From Austropuccinia psidii (Eukaryota; Basidiomycota; Pucciniomycetes; Pucciniales; Sphaerophragmiaceae): 64,000 nucleotides of DNA. This document shows positions 25,320 to 36,300 of this stretch, piece by piece. Positions within the stretch are counted from its first letter, which is position 1. The number at the start of each line of letters is the position of its first letter. A program made the position numbers and the translations under genes. The stretch lies in contig JALGQZ010000013.1 in NCBI GenBank assembly GCA_023105745.1, positions 4,189,501 through 4,253,500 on the forward strand. The letters are read 5' to 3'. A model generated the notes under the pieces. It was not told the origin of the DNA and did not search any database. It saw nothing but the letters and a program-made list of their open reading frames with translations.

Positions 25320-25900
25320 AACATTTATTCATTTTTTGATTTTTTTTCAATCTAATCAATCATCACTAAAGCCCATTTTTCTCTTTGTTTTTTGTTTGCT
25401 TCATCAATCATTACTAATAACTCTTTTTTTTGTTTTTTTTACTCCATCAATAATTACCATCCTAGGTTTTTTCTTTCTTCATCAATCATTAATAACCATT
25501 ATATTATTTTTACTCCATCAATCATGACTACCTATTAAATTTTTTTTGACTTTTTTTTACTTCATCAATTATTACTAACAGTTCTTTTTTTTGATTATTT
25601 TTTTTACTTCATAAATGATTACTAACAATTATTTTTTTGATTTTTTTTACTTAATTAATTACTACTCACAATTAACTTTTTTTCATTTTCTTATGATCAT
25701 TACTAATCATTATCACCCCTTTTTTTTTTTTTTTGAAAACTCCTTGATAATAATTACTAATTTCTTTTTGATTTATTGATGATAATTATCAATCATGCTG
25801 ATCATTTTTTTATTTTTTTTCTTTGCTGATTATAATGACTGATTATTATTTTCTTTTTTATTACTTCTTTATAATTACTGATCATCATGTTTTCTTATTT
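25320..25900. repeat. T-rich degenerate tandem repeats
   Basis: Imperfect units of roughly 35-45 bp, each a T-run followed by a variant of CATCAATCATTACTAA. Low complexity; no coding potential. Confidence 0.65.
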
Positions 25901-27539
25901 TTGATATAATATGATGATTTTAATTACTCTAGTTACCTTTTATTTTTTTCATAAGAGTGATTTGAAAGATGATTAAAACCTTATTAATCCTCTTCATTTC
26001 ACATTTAGAAATAAGCCAAATATAGATAATCATGAGGTTAATAATACCAAAATAAATCATAAAATAAAAGTTACCTGAAACCAAAGACAATATATCCATG
26101 ATTCAAAACAAATCATGTATCAACTTTTCATTTGCAAAGATCATATAAGAACATCTAAACCATCTCAATTGAAAATAAATCAGCTGATAACACATGGTTA
26201 AAGCTTCCATAACTAAACACTCTACCCCATCCTTATGTAATCATTGATAAAACCAAGAAGCATTTTTTACCTGTTGTCATTTATTAAATTACTCCATTTG
26301 ACAATTATTCTGGAAAATCTCAAATTTTAAAAAACCCTATCAAGCTTCAATTATCTTATCCCAAAATTGTCAAGAAATTAAAACCAATAAACATGTACTA
26401 GGTGGACTTATGAAAGGTATTTGCTTTTGTCCTGGTTCTGATTCTGGAAACTCTGAAGGTGTTTCATTTTTTACTTTTTCTTTTAAGATTTACTAATTCA
26501 TTTGAAGAATTATAGGTGTTTACTCCCAAAAACCTGGTTTGACACCTCATTAATTTGAAACAGATAATAATCAATGATCAAAACTTGAACAATATGATGA
26601 TTTAATTTTTCTCAATTAGCAGCAAATTAAAATCAATTACTAATGGAAGCTGCAAAACACCAGATTTTGGTCAACTCAAATAGACTTTGGCCAATACTAT
26701 ACAAGAATTCAAATCTTTTCCCAATTTAATTGTCACTCAAGATGGATTTTTCAATAAGCCACATGAAGATGTCAATTATCTCAATTCCTGGACTTATGGT
26801 ATATTTTTTTTTGTGTTAAAATTTTTTTTTCATCCACTTCCAACTGTCTTAACCCCAACTTAACATGGCTTGTACTTCCCCAAATCTAAAATGGAGATTA
26901 ATTTTTCAAAAAAAACCTGGAATCATAGAAATTCTTTGGAAGATATTCTCAATGGTTCATAAGACAAAAAAAGCTCTTCCTGAAATTTTCAATCAAGAGG
27001 AAATAACTCACTTTTGAGGTTCTTTTTAAACCAACTATGAATTATTTAATATAGATGAGAAATTTTTGAAAATGACACCTACCAAAATCAATTAAAAAGT
27101 CAATGAGTACTTTGAAAGAAATATGCAGGACCAAAAAAAGAGCTAAGGAGGTATAATTTTAAATAGTTTCATTTTATCAATATTATCTCCACCCCATTGT
27201 ATGCCTTTGAATTTACCACACATGTCAATTTTTATGACAAAACTCACAATTAATTATATTTCCATACAAAAGTAATAGGTTAAATTATTTCACACATAGT
27301 TAAAATATCTTCCCCATTGGAGTGATTGCAAAGATTTTCTTCTTTTTGGCTTATAATCATCTTCATATTAATCAAACCATTCATTTGCACTTTGCTCTAA
27401 CATATTATGTAGATTGTACAAGAAACAACCCAACAAAAAATTATTGGATTTCTTGCTTATCCCTAATTGGATTTCACCTTTCCCTTAGGGAAGAGCACTT
27501 CCCTTTCAAAATTCAAATTCCATTCTCAATTTTTACCCT

Positions 27540-28500
27540 TTATTTTTCTAGACAGTAATTGAAAGTATATTTGTCTTCATTCTGTGCCACGACTCCCTCA
27601 TACACTGGAACAACCCAAGGAGAGCTTTCATATTCTGAATTGGCTAGTAAGTACTTATCTTTTTCATAAAAGTCTTGAATTTTTGTGCCATTTTCATTTG
27701 TTGATATACATTTGAATAATGAAGTGACCCTGTACAGCCCACATGTATAGCACTGAACTGTTTGTTTATATCGCAAACCAGTTGTATTGACATAGAATAC
27801 CTTGATTTTGAATAGTCATTAAAAATGAAATCAAGTATGAAAATTCAAAATCATACCTCTTTTTACAATCAAAATAGGCTTCACCATTACTGAGGGGCCA
27901 TTGTGATAATGGTATGAGACTCCCATCAATAACTACCATGCACCCAGGGAAGCTTCCACCTACATAACTTGAGAAATCTCACTGTGTTCTATTGTTGGCC
28001 AAAAATCATACTTCCCTTCAGCTTCATTAATACTCAAATCATTCTTTTAGTGTACAAAACAATATCCACATGGATAATTCCAAACAACATTCCAATATTC
28101 CCCAAAGCAGCCCTATTTCCATTTGATCATAACCTTGATAGTGCCACAGCCAATTGTATGGCAGGATTGTGTTTTTTTGGCAATGAATCTTGAAAGGCTC
28201 AATTATCTTGAATTTGTGTGACCAATTTTTCAAATTAGCTATGTGCTGTCCAACAAAGCTGGTGAAACCTTTCAGATGATAATGTTTTTAAATCATTTAT
28301 TGTATACATGTAATGTGATGGATATCTCCTATGAGGATTGATGTATCTTTGTGATTTTATCATATCTACTAAGGTTATATCTTCCTGGATATCAGAATCA
28401 CTATCATAGTTGAAAGCATCAATGAACTTCAGTGATTTTAATTTCTGTAGTAAAAGGTAGCCTTTGCAATGCCTTTGGAATTGTAAATAAAGGAAATTTC
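27540..28500 (-). pseudogene. DDE_4 (Harbinger-type) transposase relic
   Basis: Read on the minus strand across several frames. An N-terminal part contains LPKKHNPAIQLAVALSRL, then NRAALGNIGMLFGI, like the helix-turn-helix lead-in of HARBI1-type transposases. Then GCMVVIDGSLIPL with the first catalytic Asp (about 27895-27945), EAYFDCKKRYDF, and near 27600-27660 YLLANSEYESSPWVVPVYEG, where the family has D-S-A/G-Y; the second catalytic Asp is Asn here. Stops and frame changes rule out a working enzyme. Confidence 0.72.
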
Positions 28501-28740
28501 AATAGCCAATGAAATTTGAAATCAAATACTTTAATGAATGACCAGGGTATTCAGATTTTATGCAAGAGGGGGGAATTTTTATTCAATTTAACATGCACTT
28601 ACTGAGGTGTGTGTCAAAAGAATGGTACTTTAAGTGAAGCTAAAGGCAGGATTTTAGTATCCTGAAATGGGATTGTGGGATTTCCCAAACCCAAGAAGTT
28701 AATGTGGAATTTGGAAGCAAAAAAACTCTGGGTTTGAGTG

Positions 28741-28766
28741 TGGGATTTGGTAGCTTTGACACCCCC
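28741..28766 (-). repeat. Right terminal inverted repeat
   Basis: On the minus strand GGGGGTGTCAAAG, then CT, ACCAAATCCC; matches the left end except for the swapped dinucleotide. Confidence 0.82.
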
Positions 28767-28771
28767 TGATA

Positions 28772-29587
28772 TAAACCTTTCAGTTTGTTACAAAATCTTC
28801 AGATGTTACTTTTTAGCTTAAGAAAAATTTTGTTCTCAAACCTTTTTCTTTCCTTCAAAGAGGTATATGTTGAAACACACCAAGAAGAGTGCATTGAAAC
28901 TCTCCTCAAAGAACACTTGAATCCTGATAAAAGACATGCACAAACAATATTGACCTAAGGAGCATATTGATGATTTGCATTCAGGTATAAAATCTTAGCA
29001 TCAACAAAACTCCCAGAAACAGAATATGCAAAATAAAATGATAGCTGAATCTGTTGTAAACATCCAGATCCCAGCGTCATGCAAATGATCTGATGAGAAT
29101 GATAAATAAATTCTCCTGGACAAATTTCCATATGCTGAAAAAACATAAGCTCAAAAGGAAAACCACTTTTGTACTTACTAAAGGGCATCCGATGTATGTA
29201 TAAGAACCTGTACAGTCTGCTTTAACGAGACAGTATCATAAAAACTAAACTTTGCTTGATATTGATTTCCTTCTTCGAATACGTCTCTGACTTATATTCT
29301 CTTATCTTGTTGTCCTACCCCGTTGTCATATTCAAGAGCACTAATAAACTTGGTGTTCCACCTTTAGGTACCAATTATCTGACTATGTTTATGCTAGTTA
29401 CATAGACTAAATTGCTTACGAAATAAACCTTTAGTTTCTAAAAGTTTAACAGTATATTGGCCTATTAATTCAGTTTAAATTAAAATTTTGATACATATAG
29501 TTGCAAGGAATACTAGTAAACCGTTTAAAATTCTCAGCTACGAAGAGTCGATGACAATACTACTTAGAGTTTCCGTTGTTTTTGGCT
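28772..29587. other. Intergenic DNA downstream of the secreted-protein gene
   Basis: No convincing gene. A reverse 77-codon frame at 28955-29188 has no recognisable features. The part nearest the gene is the likely 3' untranslated region. Confidence 0.4.
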
Positions 29588-30915
29588 TCAACTTTCTTTC
29601 CTTGCCCCTTTCGCCTTTTGACACTCTTGACTAATAGAATCTATACTTCCATCAATGTCATCTGAGCTGACGCCCGTTCCAACTTTAACATAGACTCTAA
29701 AAGATTGAGTTTTTTGATGAGTAAGGCGTTTAAGATGGATGAATATTACAAAAAAAGAGAAGATTGCAAATAACTAACGCATCATCTACGGCACCGCGCT
29801 GTGCCACTGGAAGAGCGACTGTCTGGTGATTCATGGCAGTGGTTATTGTTGAGATGCGGTCTAAAGATTGTTTTGAGTAACAAATTAATCTACGAAGTCT
29901 AAGCTGGGGATTTTGTTCTTTGGCTACAGTTCGAAAGTGAAGGATAAGCCGACTTACAAATACCGTTTGGTAAACCCCCTGAGACAGTTACGTTGACTTT
30001 ACCGCCGATGGCTGGCTCTGAAATGCCCTCGAAAAATGCAAACTTTTCATTGTGGTGGGTGATCATAATTGCAGGGGTCAAGATCAGAAAGCTAAAATAT
30101 AGTCAAAAGACTATAAGAATTTTTCATCAACTCTACTTACAATTTGAGCATCAAAGTGTTCATGCCGTCTTGCGAGCTGAGCAACGACGTGAAGATGTCC
30201 TTTAATAAATCCATCCGGGTTTAAAAATTGTGGGGCAAGGTAATAGGTGTTGGGTGGCGAGGTAAACAATCCTGACCGAAGATCATGTCAGATTTTTGTG
30301 CAGACTTTAAAACGAGAGATCTTCCCTTTTGGCTCGTGATACGTATCTTGAAGGGCCTTACCTATTTGGATATTTTTCAACGCCACAGTTATATTGAAAT
30401 CTTCGCATGCCTTCAGTTTACTTTTACGATTTGGTCTCACACTGAGACAAACCATTTTTATTGGCAGGGGAAGTCAGCCCTCTATGGCTACAAATCTTGT
30501 AAGCAGATCTCTGTCCAAGATGAAGGAAACTGACATTTTGACAGAGGGCATGTGTGTGTTGCTTGGAAGAAATCCCATCGGGGTCGGATTACAAGAGCCC
30601 TCTTTGATTTGCTCGCCATTCGTTACTTTAGCCCCTACACATAAATTGATCTATGTCGAGGGGCATCTGATGAGTAACATATATTGAAGCTCAGGAGGGG
30701 AGAACGAAGCTTACGAAATTGTTTGCCGAGACTGGTGACTTGGCGAAGTTTTTTGGATTGGCTGGATCTAAGATGCCGTTGGACTTGGCGGCTTCTTGAA
30801 TGACTGATGGATCTAATCTGAAAGAAGACTGCGGGTCTTCATTTTCGCCAAAGATGAACCAAAATTTGGGAAGTAACCCAAAGAAAACTAAAAAGAACTT
30901 CTGCGGACCGAGCAT
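29588..30915 (-). CDS. Conserved secreted fungal protein, seven exons, probable frameshift
   Basis: Exons on the minus strand, rebuilt by splice sites and by recognising the family: 30715-30915, 30535-30650, 30362-30441, 30141-30271, 29958-30091, 29779-29860, 29588-29696. The protein starts with a hydrophobic signal-peptide-like segment (about residues 5-23) and shows family landmarks in order: NGEQIKEGSCNPTPMG, MPSVK, FNITVALKN, NTYYLAPQFL, GHLHVV, KFAFFEGI, GGLPNGIYR, NHQTVALPVAQRGAVDDA, with a Lys-rich tail. This is a widespread secreted or surface-associated family in fungi whose function I do not know. All junctions keep the frame except between exons 4 and 5: entering exon 5 in phase 0 gives LSDLDPCNYDHPPQ and then a stop, while KFAFFEG lies in another frame. 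So there is a one-base indel near 30037-30060, either a sequence error or a broken gene. Confidence 0.72.
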
Positions 30916-31704
30916 TGTCGAAAATTGCTGCTTCAGATCTTTCTATCTTGCTGTTTTGTATTTTATGTGGTTTTGTTTTATTTCTTTTTCTCTTTCAAAG
31001 TAAAATCAGCAATAAACTAAATTTTCTGTAAGGGAAAAAGGAGGGTAGTTTAACCGTGCCAGAATCTTTTAAGCTCTTATACTTCTGACATGAAGCCAAA
31101 AGCAAACGAAATTGAAAGTCAAGGCGTTAGAAATTTCTGACTCATTGCTTTTCAACAACAAAGACTCACGACTTTTTCGAAAGCAAAGGCTGCCTTACCC
31201 TCGTGAAAAGCAACCCGAGCATGCTGACAAAAGCCATCAAGAGTATGTGACGGACCAGAAGCGTGGAAGGAATGATTTTAAGCCAGAACATCCAAGGTGA
31301 CAAGCGCCAATAAGCTTAGGAAACCAAATATTCGAATATCAAAGTATCAAAAAACTGGTGAGGAACATTTTTTTTGAGGAACTGAAATGAAAAGATACGT
31401 ACCTTCACAAGTTGGGCTGTAGCGGAAAGCTAGAAAAGCTATTCACGGGCAAGTCACAAAGCAAAAGTGGTTGGTGCTTTTTATCCAAGGTTCCCAATAA
31501 ATCAAGCTTCTTTGGTTATGGAAGACAATCCGATCCCGCATTTGTCTGCGACGACAGCCAACACCGAAATCAACTCCGCAAAGCACGGGCTCCGACCTTA
31601 GGAACGCGTAGGAACAGCAGATGGACACATCCTTCCCTGGCGGCTACTCACGAGCATGAGCGGCTTCTTTAAAGCTTCCTTGTTATGCGCCCTTTACGTA
31701 TTTA
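30916..31704. other. Upstream region of the secreted-protein gene
   Basis: More GC-balanced than the transposon DNA, so likely unique host sequence holding the promoter. No TATA box I would defend. Short frames (61-86 codons) at 31112-31672 have no recognisable product; an intron-like GTGAGT...CGCCAG on the minus strand near 31635-31650 hints at a lost or unrecognised exon. Confidence 0.4.
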
Positions 31705-31838
31705 CTAGAGTTCGGGATCGGCTTCGCCGATTTGTCAAAGGAGTAAAAAATAATCATAATATTTTGCAGTACAAGTCAAGCAATAGCTGGATCTAATGTG
31801 AAATTGACTTTACAACAATGTTTGTTACGAATTGCACA
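31705..31838 (-). mobile_element. Second Helitron 3' terminus (fragment)
   Basis: On the minus strand this ends in a perfect hairpin (ATCGGC paired with GCCGAT around GAA) followed by CCCGAACTCTAG and then T, the classic Helitron 3' end. About 134 bp resemble the 3' end of the large Helitron at 32146-32285, reaching into the last codons of the helicase. Confidence 0.75.
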
Positions 31839-32145
31839 TTTTGTAGAAATATCGACCCAAAGAGGGTTAAGTGAGCTTAATCTCAAACCCAGTGCAAAAG
31901 CACAAGCAAATAAGAAAAACTGAGTACTAATTGAGTCACGCTTACTCAGACCAGCAAAGACATGGACACTGTCCAGCACATGCCCTCAAATAAAAATCGC
32001 GGTGCACAAATGACAGGAGTGATGCCCTTAAAAGGGGCCAACACTTACTTTACGATGAAACTCATCGGGTCTATCTCTATCACTTTCTTTTGTCAAACAT
32101 TATTACTTAAAATTCCTTTATTGTCTCTCTCTATTTTATTCGTGA
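31839..32145. other. Spacer between two Helitron 3' ends
   Basis: About 307 bp of unique-looking sequence with no gene. It may be host DNA or sequence taken up by read-through of the first terminus. Confidence 0.4.
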
Positions 32146-32172
32146 CTAGAGTTCAGGATCGGCTTCACCGAT
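32146..32172 (-). other. Helitron 3' hairpin and CTAG terminus
   Basis: Stem ATCGG/CCGAT around TGAAG, eight bases later CTAG, followed by host T. This is the expected rolling-circle termination signal. Confidence 0.8.
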
Positions 32173-32234
32173 TTGCCAAAAGAGTGAAAATATTACCATT
32201 GTGTATTGCAGTACAAGGGAACTGGTAGTTTAAA

Positions 32235-32936
32235 CTAATGTGCAATTGACTTTACAACAACATTTGTTACTGACTGCACATTTGCCTTTCCATGCCCACA
32301 CACCAAAACATTCTCTTTGCTACGTGCTCGCGAGAGCGCCACATACATTTGTCCATGAGAAAATACATCTGTACTCAAGTATACTCCTACATGCTTAAAT
32401 GACTGGCCTTGTGCCTTATTGATAGTGATTGCATATGCCAATTCAATCGGAAATTGATATCTACTGAAGCAAAAACCATATCTTTCATCTTCTTCGTGGT
32501 GCAACTTGATCTTTGGTAAAAGAACTGAATTTCCCTTGTTCCAACCTGTTATGACGGTACAAACAAGCACATGTGGTCTTATTTCGCAAACTAATAGCCT
32601 TGTGCCATTGCATAAACCTTTGGCAATGTTGAGATTTCGTAAGAGGATAACTGGTGTCATTCGCTTCAAGTCAATTTTATGCCTTGGAAACCCAGGCACT
32701 TGAATACTGTTCAAGACTTCCACAGGCACATCATTCAAAGAATTCTCATGACAAACGTCAATTGAACGTGAAACGTATTTCCGTGACGTTTGTCGTTCCA
32801 ATAATAATGAGTTTATGTCATGGACACTCGAATTCAAGGGTGTAACTACTCCACGGCATTCAAAGTACTACATTACCATTTGTCTTGTTCCCATAGATAA
32901 AACCTTATCAAGGTCTCCATAAACAAATGTTGTTAA
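32235..32936 (-). pseudogene. Helitron helicase, C-terminal part
   Basis: C-terminal half of a PIF1-like superfamily 1 helicase. Visible motifs: RMTPVILLRNLN, GLCNGTRLLV, ELAYAITINKAQGQSFKHVG (motif V region), SHGQMYVALSRARS (motif VI), and a stop at 32235-32237. The upstream half continues at 37757 across the Copia-1 insertion. The last ~50 nt are duplicated at the second 3' terminus. Confidence 0.88.
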
Positions 32937-33300
32937 TGTTGAAAAACAATGCCACGAATAGGCAAGGTTAGTTCTATCCTAGCCCAAAACATACAAAACT
33001 ACCGTAGGTAGCAAGGCATAGATCAGAAACTAACTCTGATCCATACCTACAGACTTAATTCACCGACGTAGCAGAAACTACTGTCTAGAACTGTCGTCGA
33101 ACAGTGACAACAGGATCACGTAGTGACCTTAATCAAACACATGTGCTCTTACTATAAATACTATACCTCACGATAGTAATAGAAGGGACACAGACTGCTG
33201 GATAGTCATCTTTTGTAAAACATTAAAATATGCTTTATATTCATATTCGTAAACTATCTTCCTTTGTAATTTATTCCAAAAGTACACTCTTATTCTATCA
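32937..33300 (+). repeat. 5' LTR of Copia-1
   Basis: 364 bp, TGTTGAAAAAC...TTCTATCA. A TATA-like ACTATAAATACTATAC lies near 33152-33167. Confidence 0.95.
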
Positions 33301-33313
33301 GATTTACAGTCTC
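33301..33313 (+). other. Primer site of Copia-1, tRNA-Tyr anticodon-half type
   Basis: GATTTACAGTCTC directly after the LTR. Its complement GAGACTGTAAATC has the anticodon loop CTGTAAA of tRNA-Tyr (GUA), so priming by the 5' half of a tRNA cut in the anticodon arm is likely, as known for Drosophila copia with tRNA-iMet. The same 13 bases follow the LTR at 59495-60041. Confidence 0.6.
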
Positions 33314-33358
33314 GATGTCTCTCAGCACTTATAAATTGCAAAAAGGTAGATTACTAAA

Positions 33359-36300
33359 ATGAATGACAAATCTTGAGACATCAAAGATATCTCCACCATA
33401 CCCGTCCTAGATGGAACAAACTATGGACATTGGCAGATGAGGATGAAAATTTACTTAAGGTCCAGAGACCTACTCGACGTCTGCGAAAATGCCAGATCCA
33501 ACGACACCTCAACCAGCTCCATTAACAAATGGAAAAAGGCAAGCTTTAAAGCCATCAACCTGATCACCATTAGAATCACCAAAAGAGTATTCAGAGAAGT
33601 AGTGAACTCTGAAACTATTGAAAATTCACATTTACTTTGGACAAAGATCTCAGAACAGTATGCCTCCAAACGCGCCGTAAATAGGGGATGAGTTTGGATG
33701 GATTGGCAATGCTGTTTCTATGATGGGAATTTGCAAAATTACATTGATAACTGTCGAAAACTCATGATGGAGTTAGACGCAGTTAGCATCGTAGTTCCGA
33801 ACAAACTACTCTCATACTCCTTGCTGGGAAAGCTAGGAGGTAATCCTCAATTAAGCCAGTTTGTTGAGACTCTTACCTTCAACGAAGATATAATTGAAAA
33901 ACCCATGATGATACTGTCACGGCTTCAAGACTTTGCTAGCCATATCAATCACAGTAACAGCTCCAATGCAAAAAAGGAGCACAACTCCTCTGCTTTGATT
34001 ACCTCCTTTGAAGAACCACACAAGATTATCTTCTACTGCAGCAATGGCAAACACAACCACAGATGTAACACTCACAAAAAAGAAGACTGTTGGGCTGAGA
34101 ACCCACACTTAAGACCATCTCAACAAGAAAAGAAACGTAAAAAGAATGCTAGGTCTCATCTTTCTATTGCCCAAGCCTTAACAACAATAGGAGGTCCTAT
34201 GTCTCCTATGCGCAATCAAGTCATCGTTGACTGTGGTGCTACACACCATATGTTCAATTCACCTAATTTTTTTCCCAACTCGTTTAAAAATATCAGATCC
34301 AAAGTTGCCACAGGAGACTCACAGAGTGATCTCCTAGATCTGGGAATAGGTAACGCAGAACTGAAGTGTAAAGGCAAAGTACTTAAGCTTGAGAACTGTC
34401 TGTTTGTTCCTAAACTTAAGTGCAACCTGATCAGCATGTTAGAACTGTTCAAAGACCAGCTAACCATTCAACGAACAGATAGCGCCTTTTGTCTCAGCTC
34501 CAAAGGAAGAATACTTCTTGAAGGAGAGATTCGTGACAGACTGATGTACATCACCTACAACTCTCCCAGAACACTACTCACCTCGGTCGATCCAAACCTT
34601 TGGCATTGCGGTCTAGGACATCCCGGTCCCTCTGTGCTGAAAAACCTTGGTCTACCCAATCCAAATCACTCATGTCTAACCTGTGAGACTAACAAATCTC
34701 GTCGACTTCCATTTCTTGACCATTTTGAACCAGTTAAGTACCCTTTGGATACCATACATATTGATGTAGTTGGGCCAATTACTCCTGAATCTATCTCTGG
34801 CTCTTGTTTTCTGCTCACTATTGTGGACCAAGCCACCTCATACAAAATAATTAGGTTTCTTGCAAAAAAATCCGACAGCTTTGATCAGTTTGTAGTTGCT
34901 AAAAGCTACGTGGAGAATCACCATGACAGAAAAATAAAGAAATTAGTATCCAACAGAGGAGGTGAATTCCTTAATCAGAAATTCGGAAACCTCTCCACTG
35001 AGTGTGGTTTCGTGCACATCTTCTCACCTCCAGAGACACCAGAACACAATGGCTTTGCCGAAAGAGCAAACCGTACGGTTCTGGAGAAGGCTCGTTGCCT
35101 TTTGAACCACTCAAACTTGCCCAACCAATATTGGGCAGAAGTGGTAAACACTGCCGTCTTTCTCTCTAATTTGTCACCAACCGCTTCGAGAGGAGATAAA
35201 TCTCCCTATTTTCTTGGGACCAATTCTTCTGTCAAGTTGACCAAACTTAGAACCTTCGGATGTCAGACTGTCATCTGCAGTCTTAAAAGACAACAAGACT
35301 GGAAGTTGGCCCCTCCTGGACAAGAAGGGGTTCTTCTTGGTTTTGAGAATGGTAATACGGGGTACCAAGTTTTAAGGCTTTCCGACTTAAAAGTCGCTGT
35401 TACCAGAAATGCCACTTTTAACGAAAAGATTTTTCCAGCTGTTGCGGGAGGGAAAAAGTCACCAACCTGGAACGTCAAAAATGAACACACTGACCAAAAT
35501 GTCAGCCTCATCACAGAACCAGTCGACAAGGCAACTTCAACTAGCACTGAAACAGTGGAAAATCAGTGCTCTGAGAATGCTGAGGTGCCTGTTGAAGAAT
35601 CGTCCAGGGAAGATATTTCTACTCCCAACAGCTCTGCTCTTCCTGTTATCGACAATCATTCAATGAATCATGAAGATCCATCCGATCAGCAGCAGGAGGA
35701 GAGCAACATCCGGACCCATCGCCTTGAAATTATTGGTCCACGTCATCCTACTCTAATCACCTCCAATCTAGATTCACTTCACATTCTGCCTTATTTGAGA
35801 AGGGTAAAAACCTTCATTATGACATCCAATGTTCCAAGAACATATCAGCTTGCCCTAAATTGTGAAGAGAAAAACGATTGGGCAAATGCCATAAGAAGGG
35901 AGTTCTTGTCCATGAACGAACTAAAGGTTTGGGACATCATGGATCTTAGAAGCGACTACAAGCTGGTAGGTACAACATGGGTGTTTAAACTAAAAAGGGA
36001 CCATCTTCACCAAACTGTGGAGTACAAAGCACGTCTCTGTGCTCAGTGATTTACTCAGACACCTGGAGTGGATTTTGATAAAACATACGCCCCAACAGGG
36101 CGATTAAGCTCCCTGAGAGCACTGATTGCTCACTCCTGCGCTAATGGCTTGCAGTTTCATCAAATAGATGTGAAAAGTGCGTTCTTGAATGCTCCCTTGA
36201 CAGAGACAGTTTACTTGTCCATTCCTCAGGGTTTGGAGATTGATTGTCGTAGATATTCCCTAAGGTTAAAAAAGGCCATATACAGCCTCAAACAAGCCCC

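Larger units (their letters stand above)
21253..28766. mobile_element. Harbinger-like DNA transposon, 7.5 kb, decayed
   Basis: Ends are inverted: GGGGGTGTCAAAG followed by two changed bases and ACCAAATCCC at the left, and its reverse complement at the right end. The same five bases TGATA flank both sides (21248-21252 and 28767-28771). Inside are a minus-strand DDE_4-type transposase relic near the right end and a plus-strand Myb/SANT-like fragment near the left end, the usual two-gene content of PIF/Harbinger elements. A 5-bp duplication is longer than the 3 bp typical for that group. The middle holds a GC-richer hairpin island and T-rich repeats. Confidence 0.78.

Noticed and set aside
25320..25900. 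CRISPR-like array of spaced repeats
   Set aside because: Units are degenerate and T-rich, spacers are not uniform, and the genome is eukaryotic.
31112..31672. Host gene upstream of the secreted-protein gene
   Set aside because: Composition is host-like and an intron-like site exists, but no exon chain with a plausible product could be built.
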